Origin: Flavobacterium sp. ALJ2
GTDB lineage: Bacteria; Bacteroidota; Bacteroidia; Flavobacteriales; Flavobacteriaceae
Reading direction: 5' to 3'
DNA: 64,000 nt
NCBI RefSeq assembly: GCF_015594725.1
Contig: NZ_JADNRC010000002.1
Coordinates: 124,001-188,000, forward strand
Shown: positions 34,074-42,184 of the stretch, in pieces
How the letters are laid out: the number at the start of each line of letters is the position of its first letter
Numbering within the stretch: the first letter of the stretch is position 1
Made by a program: the position numbers and the translations under genes
The notes under the pieces: model-generated
The model's input: only the letters and a program-made list of their open reading frames with translations
Database searches by the model: none
Told to the model about the DNA's origin: nothing

Positions 34074-34286
34074 ATGACAAAAGTAATCACTGTTCTAACT
34101 ATTGCCTTGTTCTCTATGGGCGTAAGTGCTCAAGAAGCTAAACCAACTACTAAAAAAGAAACTTCTTCGAAAACAATGAGTAAAGCTGATATCGAAAAAT
34201 GTAAAGCTAAATGCAAAGCCGAAGGAAAAAAATGTGATAAAGACATGGCTGGTAAAGATGCCAAAAAATGTTGCTCTAAGAAATAA
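34074..34286 (+). CDS. Small secreted Lys/Cys-rich protein
   Basis: A 70-residue protein with a signal peptide (MTKVITVLTIALFSMGVSAQ) and a mature part of 50 residues rich in Lys, Ala and Cys. The Cys occur as KCKAKC, KKC and KCC, five in total. It could bind metal or be a Cys-rich adapter; it resembles small envelope proteins conserved in Flavobacteriaceae. A strong terminator follows. Confidence 0.6.
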   Translation: MTKVITVLTIALFSMGVSAQEAKPTTKKETSSKTMSKADIEKCKAKCKAEGKKCDKDMAGKDAKKCCSKK

Positions 34287-34304
34287 TACTTCATTGTATT
34301 CTAT

Positions 34305-34337
34305 AAAAAATGCCTCAATTTCTTGAGGCATTTTTTT
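34305..34337. terminator. Terminator between convergent genes
   Basis: Stem AAAAAATGCCTCAA / TTGAGGCATTTTTT (34305-34318 and 34323-34336), with A and T runs on both sides; bidirectional between the small Cys-rich gene and the DUF4442-like gene. Confidence 0.85.
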
Positions 34338-34378
34338 ATATTTGTTCATTACGGAGAATTATCTTATTTTGTATATGA

Positions 34379-34831
34379 TTATTTCACTCGAACACTCCAT
34401 TCAAAATCCATTTCGGATACTTGAATTCCCTTTTCATCAGTCCCTATTGATTTCATCCAAAAGGTTTGCCCCTCTCCCGTTTCAATTGTTCTTTGTATAG
34501 CCTCGGCTATTAAATGACCGTCGTTACAGACAAATGTAATGCGCCCAGTTGCTTTTTTAGTAAAGTTCCCTTTGTTATTAGCTACAAGCATCGAAATTTT
34601 ACGTCCACTTTTTTGAATTTCGGATATTACCAATGCTCCAGTTGTAAGCTCAGCAGCCATAGCTTGTACCGCAAAATACATAGAATTGAAAGGATTCTGG
34701 TTTATCCAACGGTGCTTTACCGTTACAACGCATTTATTTTCGTCGATTTCCTTTACACGTACCCCACAAATAAAGGCCGATGGTAATTTGAATAATACAA
34801 ATTTGTTTAATTTAGAAACTGAAATTGCCAT
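34379..34831 (-). CDS. DUF4442 (thioesterase-fold) protein
   Basis: A 150-residue hotdog-fold protein; the ATG at 34831 (MAISVSKLN) is preferred since the upstream 27 codons are of poor quality. The order of features is RVKEIDENKCVVTVKHRW (beta), NQNPFNSMYFAVQAMAAELTTGAL (central helix with the active-site region), MLVANNKGNFTKKATG, GEGQTFWMKSIGTDEKG. This is DUF4442, related to PaaI thioesterases. The substrate is unknown. Confidence 0.8.
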   Translation of the reverse strand: MAISVSKLNKFVLFKLPSAFICGVRVKEIDENKCVVTVKHRWINQNPFNSMYFAVQAMAAELTTGALVISEIQKSGRKISMLVANNKGNFTKKATGRITFVCNDGHLIAEAIQRTIETGEGQTFWMKSIGTDEKGIQVSEMDFEWSVRVK

Positions 34832-35026
34832 TAGATTTATTTTTTTATGTAAAAATACAAAAAAACTATGCACGCACAATAAATTGTTTTTACTTTCATA
34901 AAACACCAACAAAAACAGCTAATTCCATTGATTTCCAATGCTTTTTTAATTGAATCAGAACTTTATATTTGTTAAAATTTTGTTAATAATTAGTACTATG
35001 CAAAACAAGATACTGTCTTTTAGCTA

Positions 35027-35034
35027 TATATTTG
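35027..35034 (+). promoter_or_regulatory. TATATTTG -7 element before the DUF4870 gene
   Basis: Perfect TAnnTTTG element 17 bp before the ATG at 35051. The short spacing favours the downstream ATG choices (35063 or 35084). Confidence 0.45.
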
Positions 35035-35050
35035 TATAAGAAATTACTAT

Positions 35051-35539
35051 ATGCTTTTAATCATGGAAACAACACCACTAATCATGGAAACAACATCAGA
35101 AAGAAACACAGCCACATTTACTCATTTGAGTACATTAACTCAATATTTTATTCCATTTGGGAATTACATCTTCCCGACATTAATATGGTCGAGTAAAAAA
35201 GACAAATCAGAATTTGTAAATCATCATGGAAAACAAGCTTTAAATTTTCAATTAAGTTTATTATTATACACTTTGATTCTTGCTTTAATTGCTATTCCAA
35301 TTTTTGTTTTTGTAATCTTCAAGAACATTCCGATGGATGTAATTATTAACGATAATGATTTCACGATGAATAATTTTAACCTTGGAGATAATATCGGAAT
35401 CCTAAGTATTGGAGTATTGGCAATTTTAATTTTTGGAATGCTAAAAATAGTTGAATTCTTTTTAGTTATTTATGCATCAATAAAAGCTTCAAACGGAGAA
35501 TTATATAAATATCCGATTACTATTCCTTTTATTAAGTAA
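35051..35539 (+). CDS. DUF4870 membrane protein
   Basis: A 162-residue protein with three hydrophobic segments (about 35-50, 73-100, 116-145). It has FTHLSTLTQYFIPFGNYIFP and the FVNHHGKQALNFQ motif (about 58-70), which is DUF4870. The start is ambiguous: the 17-bp word TAATCATGGAAACAACA is repeated 21 bp apart, so two equally plausible ATGs occur at 35063 and 35084, plus the far one at 35051. Probably a small stress-associated membrane protein of the following group. Confidence 0.8.
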   Translation: MLLIMETTPLIMETTSERNTATFTHLSTLTQYFIPFGNYIFPTLIWSSKKDKSEFVNHHGKQALNFQLSLLLYTLILALIAIPIFVFVIFKNIPMDVIINDNDFTMNNFNLGDNIGILSIGVLAILIFGMLKIVEFFLVIYASIKASNGELYKYPITIPFIK

Positions 35540-35571
35540 TGCAAAAAGTTAAAAGTTATATACAATATAAG

Positions 35572-35653
35572 AGCCTAGCCCTGATAGAAGCGGCATCCTT
35601 TTTCTGGCTCTTTTCGCCAGAAAAAGATATAGCGGAGAGCAGGAGATAGCTTC
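35572..35653. repeat. Structured intergenic repeat (REP-like) element
   Basis: About 82 bp. A long perfect inner stem CTTTTTCTGGC / GCCAGAAAAAG (35598-35608 and 35616-35626) with a 7-base loop is flanked by AGCCCTGATAGAAGCGG on the left and ATAGCGGAGAGCAGGAGATAGCT on the right, giving outer pairs (AGC/GCT, CCTG/CAGG). I recall similar elements between genes of many Flavobacterium genomes. It lies between DUF4870 and PadR genes. No protein is encoded; function unknown. Confidence 0.6.
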
Positions 35654-35718
35654 AAAAATCATCAATCAATCATCAATCAAAAAACGAATCGTCAATCTAA
35701 ACAAAACAAAATGAAATT

Positions 35719-36051
35719 ATGAACATTGAAAACACAAAAGCACAGATGCGCAAAGGTGTTCTTGAGTTTTGTATCTTATCTGTACTGAAAGAAAAAGATG
35801 CTTATACATCGGAAATATTAGACACTTTGAAAAACGCAAAATTACTGGTTGTAGAAGGAACTATTTATCCATTATTAACCAGATTAAAAAATGATGGTTT
35901 ACTAAATTATCGCTGGGAAGAATCGACTTCTGGACCACCACGAAAATATTATGGATTAACCGAAATAGGCCTAACATTTTTAAACGAACTAAATAGTACC
36001 TGGAATGAACTTTCGGATGCTGTAACACTAATCACCAATCAAAAACAATAA
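35719..36051 (+). CDS. PadR-family transcriptional regulator
   Basis: A 110-residue protein. The winged-helix order is MRKGVLEFCILSVLKEKDAYTSEILD (about 9-35), VVEGTIYPLLTRLKNDGLL (about 50-68), and SGPPRKYYGLTEIGLTFL (about 78-95). This is the classical PadR N-terminal domain with a short C-terminal helix. It lies 2 bp before the PspC-domain gene, whose N-terminus has a HAAS-like segment often paired with PadR regulators; they probably regulate an envelope-stress operon. Confidence 0.85.
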   Translation: MNIENTKAQMRKGVLEFCILSVLKEKDAYTSEILDTLKNAKLLVVEGTIYPLLTRLKNDGLLNYRWEESTSGPPRKYYGLTEIGLTFLNELNSTWNELSDAVTLITNQKQ

Positions 36052-36053
36052 TC

Positions 36054-37772
36054 ATGAACAAAACTGTAAATATTAACTTAGGAGGCATGTTTTTTCACAT
36101 AGATGAAGATGCATACTTGAAACTGACGCGCTATTTTGACGCTATAAAACGTTCTTTGAGTAACTCTTCTGGTAAAGACGAAATTATTAAAGACATTGAA
36201 ATGCGTGTATCGGAATTATTAACCGAGAAACAAAAAAGTGAAAAACACGTTGTGGGATTAAAAGACGTGGATGAGGTTATAGCAGTAATGGGGCAACCTG
36301 AAGACTATATCCTAGAAGAAGAAGCTAATTCATCTAATCAATCATTTAGCGACTCTGGAACTAGAAGAACCAAAAAATTATACCGTGATAAAGAAAAAGG
36401 TATGATTGGTGGTGTAGCAACTGGTTTGGGTCATTATTTTGGAATAGACGCAGTTTGGTTAAAAATCATGTTCCTGATATTTGTTTTTGCTGGATTTGGA
36501 ACTGGAATCGTAGCCTATATCGTTTTATGGATTGTAACTCCCGAAGCTGTAACAACTTCGGAAAAACTAGAAATGACTGGTGAGCCTGTTACAATTTCGA
36601 ATATCGAAAAAAAGGTACGTGAAGAAATCGAGACTCTTTCGGATAAATTTAAAAATGCTGATTACGACAAAATGGGAAACCAGGTAAAGTCAGGTGCCGA
36701 AAGAATAGGAAGCAGTTTTAGTGATTTCATTATGACAGTTTTTAAAATTTTTGCTAAGTTTTTAGGAATTATTTTAATCATCTCAGGAATAACTGTATTG
36801 CTATTTTTATTAATTGGAGTTTTTACTTTGGGAACAAATCTTTTTATTGAATTCCCTTGGCAAAACTTTGTAGATGCAGGAAACTTTACTGACTACCCTA
36901 TCTGGATGTTTGGTTTATTAATGTTCTTTGCTGTTGGAATTCCATTTTTCTTTATGACCTTATTGGGTTTTAAATTATTGGCTCCAAACATGAAATCTAT
37001 AGGTAATATTGCAAAATACACCTTACTTGCTATTTGGATTATTGCAATGGCGCTAGCAATAAGTGTTGGAATAAAACAAGCTACTGAAGTTTCATATGAG
37101 AACAAAACAGTACAAAAATATCCTATAAACATTAAAACTACCGATACTCTTTTTGTAAAGTTTAAGTATAATGATTACTATGCTAAAGACCTAAATCATC
37201 GCAATGATTTCGAGTTTGTGCAAGATTCTGCAAACAACCAATTGATATATTCTACCAATATTAGTTTGCATGTATTACGCACTGACGAAAAAAATGCATA
37301 CATTCAAATCGAAAAAAATGCCAGAGGAAAATCTTTTATAGATGCTAAGAAAAGAGCAGATAAAATATATTATAAATTTGAAATAAAAGGAAATCAACTA
37401 CTACTTGACAACTATCTTTTAACGGATGTTAAAAACAAATTTAGAGATCAAGAAGTAAAAATATACTTATACTTGCCTGAAGGCCAACTATTAAAACCAG
37501 ATGCTTCAGTAGAAGATTATGATGAATCTAATGATAATTTCTTTAATTTACATTTTAGTTCTGATGATTACATCTATAAAGTAGGAAGTTCTAAAGTTAA
37601 ATGTATGAACTGCCCAATATCTGAAAATGATTTTGATGATGTAGAAACCAATACAAACGATACCATAAATGAAGTTTCGGTTAAAATAAATGGGAAAGAA
37701 GTTCTGAACGGAAAGAAAACTTCAGGACACTTGACTACAGATAAAAACGGAGTTATAATTAAAATTAACTAG
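36054..37772 (+). CDS. PspC-domain membrane protein with HAAS-like N-terminus
   Basis: A 572-residue protein. Residues 1-90 look like the helical HAAS-like domain (IKDIEMRVSELLTEKQ and VDEVIAVMGQPEDY). The PspC domain follows at about 104-165 (KKLYRDKEKGMIGGVATGLGHYFG, then a membrane helix). Three more hydrophobic segments (about 225-250, 280-305, 325-345) precede a soluble beta-rich C-terminal half with repeated Asp/Asn/Lys. PspC proteins sense or respond to envelope stress at the inner membrane. It is part of the DUF4870-PadR-PspC-GIN group. Confidence 0.85.
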   Translation: MNKTVNINLGGMFFHIDEDAYLKLTRYFDAIKRSLSNSSGKDEIIKDIEMRVSELLTEKQKSEKHVVGLKDVDEVIAVMGQPEDYILEEEANSSNQSFSDSGTRRTKKLYRDKEKGMIGGVATGLGHYFGIDAVWLKIMFLIFVFAGFGTGIVAYIVLWIVTPEAVTTSEKLEMTGEPVTISNIEKKVREEIETLSDKFKNADYDKMGNQVKSGAERIGSSFSDFIMTVFKIFAKFLGIILIISGITVLLFLLIGVFTLGTNLFIEFPWQNFVDAGNFTDYPIWMFGLLMFFAVGIPFFFMTLLGFKLLAPNMKSIGNIAKYTLLAIWIIAMALAISVGIKQATEVSYENKTVQKYPINIKTTDTLFVKFKYNDYYAKDLNHRNDFEFVQDSANNQLIYSTNISLHVLRTDEKNAYIQIEKNARGKSFIDAKKRADKIYYKFEIKGNQLLLDNYLLTDVKNKFRDQEVKIYLYLPEGQLLKPDASVEDYDESNDNFFNLHFSSDDYIYKVGSSKVKCMNCPISENDFDDVETNTNDTINEVSVKINGKEVLNGKKTSGHLTTDKNGVIIKIN

Positions 37773-37774
37773 TC

Positions 37775-38515
37775 ATGATGAAGATAATTATTTGTGTTAC
37801 CAAGTTTATAGTTGTTACTTTAACAGCTTTATTATTTGCATCTTGCAACTTTTCAACCAACTTTAAATCAATAAATGGAAGCGGAAAAGTTGTTACTGAA
37901 AAACGAAATATTCAAGGAAATTTTGAAAATGTATCCGTTAGCAATGCTATAGATCTTGTAATTGAACAATCAGACAAAACAGAAATTTCTGTAGAAGCTG
38001 ATGATAATTTAATAAATAAAATAACTACTAAGATTGAAGGAAATACTTTAGTAATTAAATGTGACTATAATTCTTTTAGCAACATAAAATCTAAAAAAGT
38101 TATTGTAAAAATGCCAATCATTACTAACATAAAAGCTTCGAGCGCATCTACTGTAAAAACCATAAACGTTATAAGAGGAGAAGATATTAACTTAGATGCA
38201 TCAAGTGCTGCAGATATGAATATAAATATCGAATCGGATGCTATTACCTGTGAAACAAGCAGCGCTAGTAATATAGCTATTGAAGGGAAAGCATTAAAAT
38301 TAAATGTATCTGCATCTAGCGGAAGCGGGATCAATGCAAAGAGAATGTTGGCAAATGATATTGATGCCCAAGCTTCCAGCGGTGCTTCAATACAGGTACA
38401 TCCTGTTTTAAGTTTAAAAGCAAAAGCGAGTAGCGGAGGAAACATTAATTACAACTCAATTCCAAAATCTATCGAAAAGAAATCAAGTTCAGGAGGAAAC
38501 ATCGATCAAGAGTAA
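37775..38515 (+). CDS. GIN-domain (DUF2807) lipoprotein
   Basis: A 246-residue lipoprotein: the signal peptide ends in LFASC (Cys about residue 24). Residues about 40-245 are the head GIN domain, a right-handed beta helix: VSNAIDLVIEQSDKTEISVEADDN at the start and repeated ASSA/SSGS turns (for example SASSGSGINAK). It is 2 bp from the PspC gene and probably cooperates with it in the outer or periplasmic envelope. Function is unproven. Confidence 0.85.
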   Translation: MMKIIICVTKFIVVTLTALLFASCNFSTNFKSINGSGKVVTEKRNIQGNFENVSVSNAIDLVIEQSDKTEISVEADDNLINKITTKIEGNTLVIKCDYNSFSNIKSKKVIVKMPIITNIKASSASTVKTINVIRGEDINLDASSAADMNINIESDAITCETSSASNIAIEGKALKLNVSASSGSGINAKRMLANDIDAQASSGASIQVHPVLSLKAKASSGGNINYNSIPKSIEKKSSSGGNIDQE

Positions 38516-38548
38516 TACTTAAATAGTCCTTAAAATTATACTAATCAT

Positions 38549-38572
38549 CCATCAAAAGTGGATGGTTTTTTT
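38549..38572 (+). terminator. Terminator between the GIN genes
   Basis: A short hairpin CCATC / GATGG (38549-38553 and 38561-38565) followed by seven T (38566-38572). It ends before the next promoter. Confidence 0.6.
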
Positions 38573-38579
38573 ATATTTG
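38572..38579 (+). promoter_or_regulatory. TATATTTG -7 element before the second GIN gene
   Basis: Perfect TAnnTTTG element directly after the T run of the terminator and 17 bp before the ATG at 38596, so the second GIN gene probably has its own promoter. Confidence 0.5.
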
Positions 38580-38595
38580 TAAAAAACTAAATTTA

Positions 38596-39429
38596 ATGAA
38601 AAAATACACTCTAGTGCTTCTGCTTTTAGTTGCCTCAACGACAACTTTCGCACAAAAAAAAGAAAAGATAAAAGGATCTAAAATAGTAACTATCGCATCT
38701 AAAGAAATAGGTGAATTCAATAGCCTTGAGGTTAATGACAATCTTGAAGTTTACTTGGAACGTGGAGAAAAGAATGAAATAAAAATTGAAGCTGATGATA
38801 ATCTTCATGAAATTATTGAAATGGATCTAAACGGAAAAGCGCTTCGTATTTACACATCCAAAGCTGCCAGTATCTTTAAAAAACTAATTGTAAGAGTAAC
38901 TTACACCAAGGATTTAACTAAAGTTATTGCAAAAAACACTACTGTAGTAAACGCAATTCAGGAGCTCCAACTTGACGAAATTACTTTCAACTCTGTAGAT
39001 TATTCAAAATTATTTTTGAATGTAAACTCTAAAAAATTTGCTTTAATAGCTGACAATAAATCAAAAACAGAATTGAATTTAAAATCAGAAAATGCTAGTG
39101 TTCAATTAAGTAAAAATGCAGGTCTAAAAGCATTAGTTGTTGCAACAGATTTTAAATGTGATTTATATCAAAAATCAAATGCAGCTATTGAAGGCTCTGC
39201 TAAAAATGGAACTTTTAGGGTAGACAATAACTCTATCTTTACAGGAAATAAATTCACAGTAAAGAATGCAAATGTTACAGCCGAAAATTACTCTACTTGT
39301 AGTTTACTTGCTGAGACTACAATTACTATTGCTGCAGGAGACAAAGCTGAAGTACAACTTTTGGGAACACCAAAAATTGAGCTAACTCGTTTTAGTGAAG
39401 AAGCCAAATTATTTAAAAGATTGAAATAA
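38596..39429 (+). CDS. Second GIN-domain (DUF2807) protein, secreted
   Basis: A 277-residue protein with a signal peptide (MKKYTLVLLLLVASTTTFAQ) and no lipobox. The GIN domain (about 40-270) begins with GEFNSLEVNDNLEVYLERGEKNEIKIEADDN (about 42-72), like the start of the neighbour, and is more divergent in the repeats. The two genes are likely old duplicates. Periplasmic or surface beta-helix of unknown role. Confidence 0.85.
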   Translation: MKKYTLVLLLLVASTTTFAQKKEKIKGSKIVTIASKEIGEFNSLEVNDNLEVYLERGEKNEIKIEADDNLHEIIEMDLNGKALRIYTSKAASIFKKLIVRVTYTKDLTKVIAKNTTVVNAIQELQLDEITFNSVDYSKLFLNVNSKKFALIADNKSKTELNLKSENASVQLSKNAGLKALVVATDFKCDLYQKSNAAIEGSAKNGTFRVDNNSIFTGNKFTVKNANVTAENYSTCSLLAETTITIAAGDKAEVQLLGTPKIELTRFSEEAKLFKRLK

Positions 39430-39510
39430 AAAATATTTTGACTTTATATATTAACAACTACGTATAAAATAAGGACTTTATTCTGTCCCATCAAAAATTA
39501 TTTAACAAAA

Positions 39511-39540
39511 AAATCCCTTTCGAAAGGGATTTTTTTTGTT
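39511..39540. terminator. Bidirectional terminator between convergent genes
   Basis: Stem AAATCCCTT / AAGGGATTT (39511-39519 and 39524-39532) with loop TCGA, flanked by A and T runs, between the second GIN gene and trxB. Confidence 0.85.
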
Positions 39541-39572
39541 AAATAAAAAGGCAAAACTTAAAAACTTTATAT

Positions 39573-40520
39573 TTAGTCTTTTGAAGCCAAGTATCTTTCA
39601 GCATCCAAAGCTGCCATACATCCAGTACCTGCAGCAGTAATAGCTTGACGATACACATGATCTGCTGCATCTCCTGCTACAAAAACACCTGCAACGTTAG
39701 TATTTGATGTTCCGGGAGTATTGATTATATATCCTGTTTCATCAAGCGTTAAATAATCTTTAAAGATATCTGTGTTTGGTTTATGACCAATTGCCACAAA
39801 AAACCCAGTTGCTGGAATATCAAAAATTTCACCTGTAGTTTTATTTTTTGCTTTTACAGCAGTAACTACTTGTTCATCACCAACTACTTCTACCGTATCG
39901 TGATTCATTAAAATTTCGATATTTTCAGTTTTACGAACACGGTCTTCCATAATTTTTGAAGCCCTGAATTTCTCGCTTCTTACCAACATAGTAACCTTTT
40001 TACAAAGTTTAGACAGGTAATGTGCTTCTTCACAAGCTGAATCTCCGGCTCCAACAATTACAACCTCTTGGTTTCTATAAAAGAATCCGTCGCAAACTGC
40101 ACAGGCAGAAACTCCACCACCCATTTTTAAATAATGTTGCTCTGATGGTAATCCTAAATATTTAGCAGATGCTCCAGTAGAAATAATTACTGTTTCGCAA
40201 TGTAACTCAATAGTATCATTAATCCATACTTTATGGATATCTCCAGAGAAATCTACTTTTGTAGCCCAGCCATCACGGATATCGGCACCAAAGCGTTCCG
40301 CTTGCTTTTGCAATTGTATCATCATTTCTGGTCCAGTAACTCCATCAACATATCCTGGAAAATTTTCCACTTCATTAGTTGTGGTTAGTTGTCCTCCAGG
40401 TTGCATTCCTTGGTATAAAACCGGATTCATATTAGCTCTGGCGGCATATATAGCAGCAGTATAACCTGCTGGTCCAGAACCTATAATTAGGCATTTTATT
40501 TTTTCAATTGTATCTGACAT
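39573..40520 (-). CDS. trxB: Thioredoxin-disulfide reductase
   Basis: A 315-residue flavoprotein. FAD-binding GSGPAGYTAAIYAARA (about 13-28), the redox pair CAVCDG (about 139-144, in GVSACAVCDGFF), the NADPH-binding GAGDSACEEA (about 155-164), and the FAD-binding GVFVAGDAADHVYRQ (about 282-295) are all there. It passes electrons from NADPH to thioredoxin. The length is typical. It probably keeps the thioredoxin pool reduced, including for the rhodanese-thioredoxin lipoprotein at 56038 only indirectly (that one is outside the cytoplasm). Confidence 0.96.
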   Translation of the reverse strand: MSDTIEKIKCLIIGSGPAGYTAAIYAARANMNPVLYQGMQPGGQLTTTNEVENFPGYVDGVTGPEMMIQLQKQAERFGADIRDGWATKVDFSGDIHKVWINDTIELHCETVIISTGASAKYLGLPSEQHYLKMGGGVSACAVCDGFFYRNQEVVIVGAGDSACEEAHYLSKLCKKVTMLVRSEKFRASKIMEDRVRKTENIEILMNHDTVEVVGDEQVVTAVKAKNKTTGEIFDIPATGFFVAIGHKPNTDIFKDYLTLDETGYIINTPGTSNTNVAGVFVAGDAADHVYRQAITAAGTGCMAALDAERYLASKD

Positions 40521-40631
40521 AATTTTATTTTTTTCTGAAATACAAATGTATACTTTATTATAAAAATTTGCGCCTTAAATAAATCCTAAATAACTATATC
40601 AAAATAAATAAAATTTATTTTGATATATTGT

Positions 40632-40661
40632 TTTGACAAACGAATAATTTGTATATCTTTG
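40632..40661 (+). promoter_or_regulatory. Promoter of tRNA-Pro
   Basis: TTTG at 40632-40635 (-33) and TATCTTTG at 40654-40661 (-7) with an 18-bp spacer, a very good Bacteroidota promoter. The transcript would start about 5 bases before the tRNA. Confidence 0.75.
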
Positions 40662-40671
40662 CACCCGCTTT

Positions 40672-40746
40672 CGGGGTGTAGCGTAGCCCGGTTATCGCGC
40701 CTGCTTTGGGAGCAGGAGGCCGCAGGTTCGAATCCTGCCACCCCGA
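40672..40746 (+). tRNA. tRNA-Pro (UGG)
   Basis: A 75-base cloverleaf: acceptor CGGGGTG pairs with CACCCCG, anticodon stem-loop CTGCT-TTGGGAG-type with TGG anticodon, T arm GCAGG-TTCGAAT-CCTGC. No CCA is encoded, as the sequence continues ACA. An ORF on the opposite strand here is spurious. Confidence 0.95.
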
Positions 40747-40748
40747 CA

Positions 40749-40782
40749 AAAGTCTTTTCATTTATTTGAAAAGACTTTTTTT
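40749..40782 (+). terminator. tRNA-Pro terminator
   Basis: Stem AAAGTCTTTTCA / TGAAAAGACTTT (40749-40760 and 40767-40778) with a 6-base loop, then a T run. Confidence 0.85.
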
Positions 40783-41411
40783 TTACCCGAGGATCTATTT
40801 TATGCAGATAAAAACTACCTAAAAATATTGAAAAGTACAAAAATTACCTTATATTTACTGCATAATGTTCCATGCATTTATTAATGCTACGTTTATTTTG
40901 CATTTTTATTCAATTTCTTGATCAGTACATATAGTAGATTAAAATGACATCGTATCGCATAATAAAAACCATAGAAAAATAACACAAACTCCCCTTTCAA
41001 ATATAAATAAAGATAAATCTACCATAACTACTGAAAAAAGTCACCAGCTTTCGAAGTTGCGAAAACTAAAATATTATCAAAAAACGAATCCCTATATTAA
41101 TAATTAACCAATCTAAATTATTATTTAAAAACACAATATAAGGTTACGCCACAAAAGCTAACTTCCAAAACACGAAACAACAACCAATTGAGAGCCAACC
41201 TCTCTAAAAAGTTATTATTTCGAACCACATACAAATAAAAAAAAACAAACCCCGAAACAAACAAACAAAAATCATCTATTAAAGATATTGTGTAATTTAA
41301 AAATAGTGCACTGTCAAATGACGATTAATCAGGGTTTAACAAATGTTAACAAAATAGATTTTAAAAAACCATAAATAATCGTATTTTTACGGTTCAAAAT
41401 TCAGAAAATAA
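40783..41411. other. Long AT-rich region upstream of parA
   Basis: About 630 bp with no gene. It is very A-rich on the plus strand over 40970-41300. There is no palindrome of the parS type (GTTCCACGTGGAAC-like) that I can see, nor a cluster of DnaA boxes. A TATTTTTA near 41382-41389 may be the parA promoter. Confidence 0.5.
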
Positions 41412-42179
41412 ATGGGCAAAATCATTGCGATTGCTAATCAAAAAGGAGGCGTTGGAAAGACTACAACATCTGTAAATCTTGCAGCCTCATTAGGTGTTTT
41501 AGAAAAAAAAGTATTACTAATAGATGCTGACCCTCAGGCAAATGCTACATCAGGACTTGGTATTGACGTAGAAGTTGTAGAAATCGGAACCTATCAAATA
41601 CTGGAACATAGTCATACACCAAAAGAAGCTATTATTCAATGCACAGCTCCAAACGTGGATGTGATTCCGGCTCACATTGACCTTGTAGCTATCGAAATCG
41701 AATTGGTAGATAAAGAAAACAGAGAATATATGCTAAAAAAAGCATTAGAGAGCGTTAAAGATGAGTACGATTATATTATTATCGACTGTGCTCCTTCATT
41801 AGGACTTTTAACTCTAAATGCTTTAACTGCGGCTGACTCTGTAGTTATTCCAATTCAATGTGAATATTTTGCACTTGAAGGTTTAGGAAAATTACTAAAC
41901 ACTATTAAAAGCATTCAAAAAATTCACAACCCAGACTTGGATATTGAAGGATTGTTACTAACCATGTACGATTCAAGATTACGACTATCAAATCAAGTTG
42001 TTGAAGAGGTTCAAAAACACTTTAACGATATGGTTTTCGATACTGTTATCCAACGAAATGTAAAATTAAGCGAAGCCCCTAGTTTTGGCGAAAGCATTAT
42101 AAACTATGACGCTACAAGTAAAGGAGCAGTTAATTATATAAATCTAGCTCAAGAAATTATAAAGAAAAACAGTAAATAG
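41412..42179 (+). CDS. parA: ParA/Soj chromosome-partition ATPase
   Basis: A 255-residue Walker-type ATPase. Deviant Walker A KGGVGKTT (about 11-18), Walker A' DADPQANATSGLG (about 40-52), Walker B IIIDCAPSLG (about 118-127). It works with ParB to segregate chromosome origins. It is followed by parB with a 5-bp gap, the normal arrangement. Confidence 0.96.
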   Translation: MGKIIAIANQKGGVGKTTTSVNLAASLGVLEKKVLLIDADPQANATSGLGIDVEVVEIGTYQILEHSHTPKEAIIQCTAPNVDVIPAHIDLVAIEIELVDKENREYMLKKALESVKDEYDYIIIDCAPSLGLLTLNALTAADSVVIPIQCEYFALEGLGKLLNTIKSIQKIHNPDLDIEGLLLTMYDSRLRLSNQVVEEVQKHFNDMVFDTVIQRNVKLSEAPSFGESIINYDATSKGAVNYINLAQEIIKKNSK

Positions 42180-42184
42180 TTTTT

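Noticed and set aside
40586..40840. 84-residue minus-strand ORF
   Set aside because: It lies across tRNA-Pro, its promoter and terminator.
41280..41411. Chromosome origin next to parAB
   Set aside because: No DnaA-box cluster or dnaA gene is seen; parAB position alone is not enough.
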